Origin: Streptomyces sp. CA-210063
Lineage (GTDB): Bacteria > Actinomycetota > Actinomycetes > Streptomycetales > Streptomycetaceae
Direction of reading: 5' to 3'
DNA length: 64,000 nt
Assembly (NCBI RefSeq): GCF_024612015.1
Contig: NZ_CP102512.1
Coordinates: 4,154,001-4,218,000 of the forward strand
How positions within the stretch are numbered: the first letter of the stretch is position 1; the number at the start of each line of letters is the position of its first letter. The translations under genes and the position numbers were made by a program. Under the pieces are notes generated by a model. That model made no database searches and had not been told where the DNA came from. It saw nothing but the letters and a program-made list of their open reading frames with translations. Of the stretch, positions 59,490 through 64,000 are shown piece after piece.

Positions 59490-60488
59490 ATGCGCGCGAT
59501 CGAGTTCCAGGAGTACGGCGACCCCGAGGTCCTGAAGGTGGTGGAGGCCGAGGCCCCCGAGCCCGGCCCCGGGCAGGTGAGCGTCGACGTGACGTACGCG
59601 GGGGTGAACTTCGCCGACCTGAAGGCCCGCGCCGAGGGCTACCGGGTCCCGGCGCTCCCCTACCGCCCCGGCCTGGAGGTCTCCGGGCGGGTGCGCGCCC
59701 TCGGCGAGGGCGTCGAGGGGCTGAATGTCGGACAGCCGGTGACCGCGCTGACGGACGCGGGCGCGTACGCGGAGGTCGTGGTGGCCGACGCCGTCACGGT
59801 CTTCCCGCTGCCCGAGGGCGTCGACCTCCGCACCGGGGCCACGCTCCCCACCGTGCTGCCGACGGCGTACGCGCTCGTGCACACGGTGGGGCGGCTGCGG
59901 ACCGGTGAGACCGTGCTCGTGCAGGGCGCGGCGGGCGGAATCGGCACGGTGGTGGGGCAGTTGGCGAGGGCGGCGGGCGCCGGGGCGGTGTACGGGGTCG
60001 TGTCGGACGCGGCCAAGGCGAAGCACGCGCTGGACCACGGTTACGACGAGGTCTTCGCCGGGGCCGCCGCCACCGGGTTCTTCGCGGACGAGGTGCGGGC
60101 CGCGACCGGCGGCCGTGGCGTCGACCTGGTCCTCGACCCCGTCGGCGGCGACACCCTCCGCGCCGGGCTCGGCTCCCTCGCCCCCTTCGGCCGCCTCGTC
60201 TCCTTCGGCAACGCGAGCGGGGAGCGGCCGTGGACCGTCGGCCAGCCGGAGCTGTACGCCCTCGGTCTGACCGTCTCCGGCTTCTCGATCCTCAGCCTCG
60301 CCAAGTCGGCCCCCGCCGAGCTGCGCACCCTCGCCGAGCGGGCGTTCGCCACGGTCGTCGACGGGGTCGTGTCGCTGCCGGTGACCGCGGAGTTCGACCT
60401 GGCCGAGGCGGTGGAGGCCCACCGGCTGATGGGCGCGCGGAAGAGCGTGGGGAAGCTGTTGCTGCGGGTGGGGGGCGACACGGCGTAA
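59490..60488 (+). CDS. Zinc-independent MDR quinone oxidoreductase-like protein
   Basis: A 332-residue NADPH-dependent oxidoreductase of the medium-chain superfamily, quinone oxidoreductase branch. The N-terminal GroES-like domain (GVNFADLKARAEGY) lacks zinc ligands; the NADPH-binding motif is VLVQGAAGGIGTVVGQLA; later DLVLDPVGGDTL. ATG 59490 follows GCGGGGAG. Such proteins with ArsR regulators usually respond to electrophiles or quinones. Inference only. Confidence 0.92.
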   Translation: MRAIEFQEYGDPEVLKVVEAEAPEPGPGQVSVDVTYAGVNFADLKARAEGYRVPALPYRPGLEVSGRVRALGEGVEGLNVGQPVTALTDAGAYAEVVVADAVTVFPLPEGVDLRTGATLPTVLPTAYALVHTVGRLRTGETVLVQGAAGGIGTVVGQLARAAGAGAVYGVVSDAAKAKHALDHGYDEVFAGAAATGFFADEVRAATGGRGVDLVLDPVGGDTLRAGLGSLAPFGRLVSFGNASGERPWTVGQPELYALGLTVSGFSILSLAKSAPAELRTLAERAFATVVDGVVSLPVTAEFDLAEAVEAHRLMGARKSVGKLLLRVGGDTA

Positions 60489-60514
60489 CAGCCGCCGCAG
60501 CCGCAGGACGCTTC

Positions 60515-61582
60515 TCAGCCGGCCGACGTCGCCGGTGTCTCCGGCGTCGCCCGTGTCTCCGGTGTCTCCGGCGTCTCCGGTTTCTCCCCCACCTTGTCGA
60601 CGACCCCGACCTCCAGCAGGGCCTGGCTGTCCGAACCCAGGTACTTCAGGCTCTCCCTGTCGAAGACCCACACGGTACGGTCGTCGCCCTCGCCGAAGGC
60701 CAGGCCGATGCCCTCGCGGCCGACGGCGTCCTTCGCCGTCTCGACGATCCGCACACCCGGGATCTCTGCGGCCACGAGGATGAGCGCGCCGTTCAGGTCG
60801 GGCAGCAGTTGCGCCCCGTCGAGCATCGTCTCGATGTGCTCCAACGCCGCCCACTCATGGGTCGGGCCCTGGCCGCTGGTGTCGGCCCACACCTTGTCGT
60901 AGAGCTTGTCGGGGTCCGTGGGCAGCGCCCGCAGTTCGTGGTAGAAGCTGTTGTCCGGGTCGGCGGAGAGTGTCATGTCCTCGGTCGGCTTCTCCAAGCG
61001 CTTCATGATCTCCTCGTCCGGCATCCCCTGCGGGATCGGCTGCCCGTCCAGCCAGGTGGTCCGGGCGAGCCCCTTCCGCTTGCCGTCGGCGGAGATCCAG
61101 TCGGTCCGCCGGTAGGTGTACTCCGGCGTCGCGATCTTCTCGCCCTCCATCGTGTACTGGAAGTCCGACGTCTTGCCCTGGGTCCTGATGTAGAGGTACT
61201 GGTCGGCGCGTACGGGTGTGGGTTCCCCGTCCGTCGCGACCGTGGCGATGCGCTTCAGCAGCCCGGCCGCCTCCTCGTCGACGGTGGGCCCCCGCCCGAC
61301 CACGCCGGTCGCGATCACCGTCGCGAGAACCGCGGCGGCCACCCCGAGCGGCATCGCGACCAGGGCGAACCGGCGGCGCGTCAGGGACGGACGGGCCCCT
61401 GCCGTCCGGGCCCCCGGCACGCCGTCCGTCGACGTCCGCGCTCCGGTGATCCGTACCGTGGCCTCGCCGGTGATCTCCTGCCTGAGGTGGTCCTCCAGCC
61501 GCGCCAGACGGTCGTCCGACAGGAGCGGGTCACCCGGGCTCGGCAGCAACCGCGCCAGCTCTTCTCGTTCCACTGGGTTCAT
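60515..61582 (-). CDS. Membrane-bound CU044_5270-type protein (probable sigma-factor partner)
   Basis: A protein of 355 residues with a cytoplasmic N-terminal region (MNPVEREELARLLPSPGDPL), one membrane helix (FALVAMPLGVAAAVLATVIA) and an external domain (QYLYIRTQGKTSDFQYTMEG). It ends in a Thr/Pro/Glu repeat. It resembles the CU044_5270 family that accompanies ECF sigma factors. ATG 61582 overlaps the sigma stop by four bases (ATGA), with AGGAGAG before it. I infer that it controls that sigma factor, but there is no classical zinc anti-sigma motif. Confidence 0.87.
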   Translation of the reverse strand: MNPVEREELARLLPSPGDPLLSDDRLARLEDHLRQEITGEATVRITGARTSTDGVPGARTAGARPSLTRRRFALVAMPLGVAAAVLATVIATGVVGRGPTVDEEAAGLLKRIATVATDGEPTPVRADQYLYIRTQGKTSDFQYTMEGEKIATPEYTYRRTDWISADGKRKGLARTTWLDGQPIPQGMPDEEIMKRLEKPTEDMTLSADPDNSFYHELRALPTDPDKLYDKVWADTSGQGPTHEWAALEHIETMLDGAQLLPDLNGALILVAAEIPGVRIVETAKDAVGREGIGLAFGEGDDRTVWVFDRESLKYLGSDSQALLEVGVVDKVGEKPETPETPETRATPETPATSAG

Positions 61583-62397
61583 CGGAGTCTCTCCTGTGAC
61601 TGTGCCTGCGCCTGCGCCTTTGCCGACCCGACCGCCTCGGTGCGGCCGACAGGTATCTGTCCGCCGCCGGGCAGGGGTCTCGCTCTTTCGCGCCGTACGG
61701 GCTGCCGCGCGAGTTCCGCCTCCGCGAGGCCGCGCAGGCGTTGGCGGGCACGGGCCAGCCGCGACCGTACGGTGCTGACGGGCACGTCCAGGGCCTCGGC
61801 GGCGGCCGCGTAACTGAGCCCCGACCAGACGCACAGCGCGAACACCTCGCGCTCGCGACGGCGGAGCTTGGCGAGGGCCGCGTGGGCGGCGGCGAGCCGG
61901 TCGGAGTCCTCCATACGGCCGACCAGTTCGTCGGCGAAGTCGGGCACGGTCTCGCGTTCGGCGTGGCGTTCCGGGAGCCGGGCGAGGGCGGCGCTGTGCC
62001 GCCGGGCGGCGCGGCGGGTGTTGCGCAGCACGTTGGTGGCGATGCCGAACAGCCAGGCGCGCAGGCTGCTGTCGCCCGTACTGCTGTCCCCCGGACCGCC
62101 GGCGCCCAGGCCTCCGTCACCGTCGTCGAAGCCGTCCGCCCCCGATCCCTTGACGGTCTCGGATCCCTTGGCCATCCCGGATCCCTTGGCCAGCTCGGCC
62201 AACTCGGCGTCCGACAGCAGCTTCTCGCGCAGCCGCCAGGCCTCCAGGAAGGTCAGCGAGACGACGTCCTCGGCTGTGTTCCGGTCTGCCGTGAGCCGCG
62301 CGGCATGGCCGTACACGGCCTGTGCGTGCTCCCGGAACAGGCGGCTGAACGCCTCCGGATCGCCGTCCCGAATTCGGGCCCGTAAAGAAAGTTCCAC
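61579..62397 (-). CDS. ECF RNA polymerase sigma factor
   Basis: A sigma factor of 272 residues. Region 2 is FREHAQAVYGHAARLTADRN with TAEDVVSLTFLEAW; region 4 is LRRREREVFALCVWSGLSYA with VPVSTVRSRLARARQRL. Between them sits an insert of about 40 Gly/Asp/Ser-rich residues (AKGSGMAKGSETVKGSGADG and on), encoded by CCGGATCCCTTGGCC-like DNA repeats. The C-terminal tail is unusual (AQAQAQSQERLR). GTG 62397 is chosen. The partner protein gene is coupled downstream, and a MerR gene diverges. Confidence 0.93.
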   Translation of the reverse strand: MELSLRARIRDGDPEAFSRLFREHAQAVYGHAARLTADRNTAEDVVSLTFLEAWRLREKLLSDAELAELAKGSGMAKGSETVKGSGADGFDDGDGGLGAGGPGDSSTGDSSLRAWLFGIATNVLRNTRRAARRHSAALARLPERHAERETVPDFADELVGRMEDSDRLAAAHAALAKLRRREREVFALCVWSGLSYAAAAEALDVPVSTVRSRLARARQRLRGLAEAELARQPVRRERARPLPGGGQIPVGRTEAVGSAKAQAQAQSQERLR

Positions 62398-62505
62398 ACC
62401 TTCCCCTGTCCGCCCGGTACCGGCCGTCCCTGTGCCGTCCCTGTGTCCCCGGTCACATGGGGACGCTCCTCCCCCACTCCTCGAACCGCCCTAACCTTCA
62501 ACCCG

Positions 62506-63249
62506 ATGTCCCGACCCGAACAACCCGCGACCGCCGCCCGCCTGCGCCCCGTCGACCTCGCCCGGCTCTCCGGTGTGTCCACCCAGCAGATCCGCAACTA
62601 CGAGGAGGCGGGCGTCCTGCCGCCCGTCCCGCGCACCGCCTCCGGGTACCGGGTCTTCGGGGACGCGCACCGCCGGGCACTGCTGACGTACCGGGCGCTG
62701 TCGAAGGGGTACGGGGCGGTGGCGGCGACGCGGATCATGCGGACCGTGCACGAGGGGGACGTACCCGGGGCGCTGGCCCTGGTGGACGCGGAGCACGCGG
62801 CGCTGCACGCGGAGCGGGTGTCGCTGCGGGCGACGAACGAGGCGCTTCGGACGCTGGCCGGGGAGCCACCCGAGGACGACGTCCCCGACACCGACCTGCT
62901 GATCGGCGAGGTCGCCGCGCTGCTCGGCGTCCGCACGTCCACGCTCCGCGTCTGGGAGGCGGCCGGTCTCCTCTCCCCCCACCGCGAGCCCGGCACCGGC
63001 TACCGGCACTACACGCCCGAAGAAGTACGCGATGCCCGCTTCATCCTCGCCCTCCGCCGCAACCACTACCTCCTCGACCACATCCGCCCCGTCCTCGAAG
63101 CCCTCCGCCGCGAAGGCACCACCGAAGCCCTCCACGCGGCGATCACCACCCGCCACACCGCCCTGACCGCCCGCACCGCGGCGATGCTGGAGGGCGCGGG
63201 TCACCTGCACACGTATCTGAGGTCTCTCGACGGCTTGACGCCCGCCTGA
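62506..63249 (+). CDS. Tandem MerR regulator (TioE-like)
   Basis: A regulator of 247 residues with two MerR helix-turn-helix domains: RPVDLARLSGVSTQQIRNYE (about residues 14-33) and LLIGEVAALLGVRTSTLRVW (about 129-148). The double arrangement in one chain resembles TioE-type regulators. ATG 62506 gives MSRPEQPATAARLRP. It diverges from the sigma gene and is 50 bases before gvpO, so it might regulate the gas-vesicle genes. That is inference. Confidence 0.9.
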   Translation: MSRPEQPATAARLRPVDLARLSGVSTQQIRNYEEAGVLPPVPRTASGYRVFGDAHRRALLTYRALSKGYGAVAATRIMRTVHEGDVPGALALVDAEHAALHAERVSLRATNEALRTLAGEPPEDDVPDTDLLIGEVAALLGVRTSTLRVWEAAGLLSPHREPGTGYRHYTPEEVRDARFILALRRNHYLLDHIRPVLEALRREGTTEALHAAITTRHTALTARTAAMLEGAGHLHTYLRSLDGLTPA

Positions 63250-63302
63250 GTGGCATATGCCGCGCCGGGGGTCGATGATGGACAAAGGGTAAGAAGGTGA
63301 TG

Positions 63303-63629
63303 ATGACGAACGGCCGCGAGTCCGAGAAGAGCCGTTCCTCGTCGCGGCAGTCGGCCGCCGAGGACCGGGTCTCCGCGCCTGAGGCCATGCGGAGCGCGAT
63401 CGAGCAGCTCAGCCAGCTGCTGGGCCGCGCTCCCGAGTCTGTTTCCGAGCTGAAGCCGACCGACGAGGGCTGGGAGGCCCAGGTCGAGGTCATGGAGCTG
63501 GAGCGCATCCCGCAGACGACCAGTGTGATGGCGGCCTACCGGGTCGCTCTGGATCCCGCGGGCAACCTGCTGGCGTACGAACGAGGACGCCGGTACACGC
63601 GCGCACAGGTCGACCGGGGCACCCGCTGA
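63303..63629 (+). CDS. gvpO: Gas vesicle protein GvpO
   Basis: A 108-residue GvpO family protein. The C-terminal two-thirds (AIEQLSQLLGRAPESVSELK, then PTDEGWEAQVEVMELERIPQ, then YRVALDPAGNLLAYERGRRY) are typical of it; the N-terminus is charged. GvpO is required for gas-vesicle formation in haloarchaea and conserved in actinomycete clusters. GTG, ATG and ATG codons follow one another (63297, 63300, 63303); AAGAAGG best fits the last. Confidence 0.9.
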   Translation: MTNGRESEKSRSSSRQSAAEDRVSAPEAMRSAIEQLSQLLGRAPESVSELKPTDEGWEAQVEVMELERIPQTTSVMAAYRVALDPAGNLLAYERGRRYTRAQVDRGTR

Positions 63630-63733
63630 GCCGCCGAAGCCGCGGCAGGTACGGCTGCCGTTGAGGCACAGCTGCCGCCGGCGCCACGGCTCGACCCCCG
63701 TCGTACGGCTTCCCGCACCGGAAGGAAGAGATC

Positions 63734-64000
63734 GTGACTGTGGTGCCGCAGGGCGAGGGCGGCGCCGTAGCCGCCCGTGGCGGCGGCTCGGGGAACCTCT
63801 ACGACGTGCTGGAACTCGTCCTCGACCGGGGTCTGGTCATCGACGCGTTCGTACGGGTCTCCCTGGTCGGCATCGAGATCCTGAAGATCGACGCCCGGGT
63901 GGTCGTGGCCAGCGTCGACACGTATCTGCGGTTCGCGGAGGCGTGCAACCGGCTGGACCTGGAGTCGGGCCGCAAGGCCCCCTCCCAGCTGACGGACATC
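63734..64000 (+). CDS. gvpA: Gas vesicle structural protein GvpA/GvpJ, cut by the window end
   Basis: The first 89 codons of a GvpA/GvpJ-type protein, running off the right edge with no stop. The core is [20 protein letters not shown], then [20 protein letters not shown], then [15 protein letters not shown], the conserved shell protein sequence. GTG 63734 has AAGGAAGAG upstream. Paralogues GvpA, GvpJ and GvpM are alike at this point, so the letter is tentative. Confidence 0.9.
   Translation, partial: MTVVPQGEGGAVAARGGGSGNLYDVLELVLDRGLVIDAFVRVSLVGIEILKIDARVVVASVDTYLRFAEACNRLDLESGRKAPSQLTDI

Overview
The window is high-GC actinobacterial DNA and almost certainly a Streptomyces chromosome. The evidence is the pervasive G/C third codon positions, frequent GTG starts, DUF397/XRE/HATPase regulatory sets, a LAL-type LuxR regulator, a gas-vesicle locus and the complete-looking lower futalosine menaquinone gene set. 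Gene order looks like core chromosome interrupted by one or two acquired patches. I see no rRNA, tRNA, CRISPR array, intact insertion sequence or PKS/NRPS genes.

Layout. 0.5-17 kb: a NlpC/P60 cell-wall hydrolase, two flavoproteins (a Tat-exported amine-oxidase-type protein and a geranylgeranyl-reductase/MenJ-like protein), menG, a GH18-like lipoprotein, mqnC with a tiny amidohydrolase-like partner, a prepilin peptidase, a Ser/Thr kinase, mqnA and a cold-shock gene with a structured leader. 17-27.5 kb: the fused remains of an azlCD/cupin-regulator locus, a possible CYTH protein, a LAL regulator, then an accessory patch of lower GC with an RsbW-like ATPase, XRE-DUF397, small membrane proteins, acetyltransferases and a ribbon-helix-helix/PIN toxin-antitoxin pair. 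27.8-39.5 kb: a polymorphic toxin locus (immunity protein, 2311-residue RHS-Hint-papain-like toxin, 1440-residue LamG protein). 39.7-45.6 kb: an operon encoding an L-glutamate-oxidase-like flavoenzyme, a ThDP 2-oxoacid decarboxylase-like enzyme and a PixA/AidA-type protein, then a HEAT/CPCC pair. 45.8-64 kb: acyl-CoA ligase and MaoC protein, a putative glycosyltransferase, TetR, mqnE, AsnC, UbiX, rhomboid, UbiA and UbiD, an ArsR/oxidoreductase pair, an ECF sigma factor with a membrane partner, a tandem-MerR regulator, and the start of a gas-vesicle cluster (gvpO, gvpA/J cut by the window edge).

How the genes work together. mqnA, mqnE and mqnC make the early futalosine intermediates from chorismate. 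The UbiA/UbiD/UbiX trio and menG complete menaquinone by prenylation, decarboxylation and methylation, and the geranylgeranyl-reductase-like protein probably saturates part of the isoprenoid tail. The steps between mqnE and mqnC (nucleosidase/deaminase) and mqnD are not in this window.

Two features stand out. One is the oxidase/decarboxylase/PixA operon, a plausible short route from an amino acid through an oxo acid to an aldehyde with peroxide release. The other is a family of at least seven near-identical long palindromes in intergenic gaps, five of them between convergent genes, with paired (compensatory) changes in their arms. The AT-rich tip of the RHS toxin plus its immunity gene looks like an exchanged cassette.
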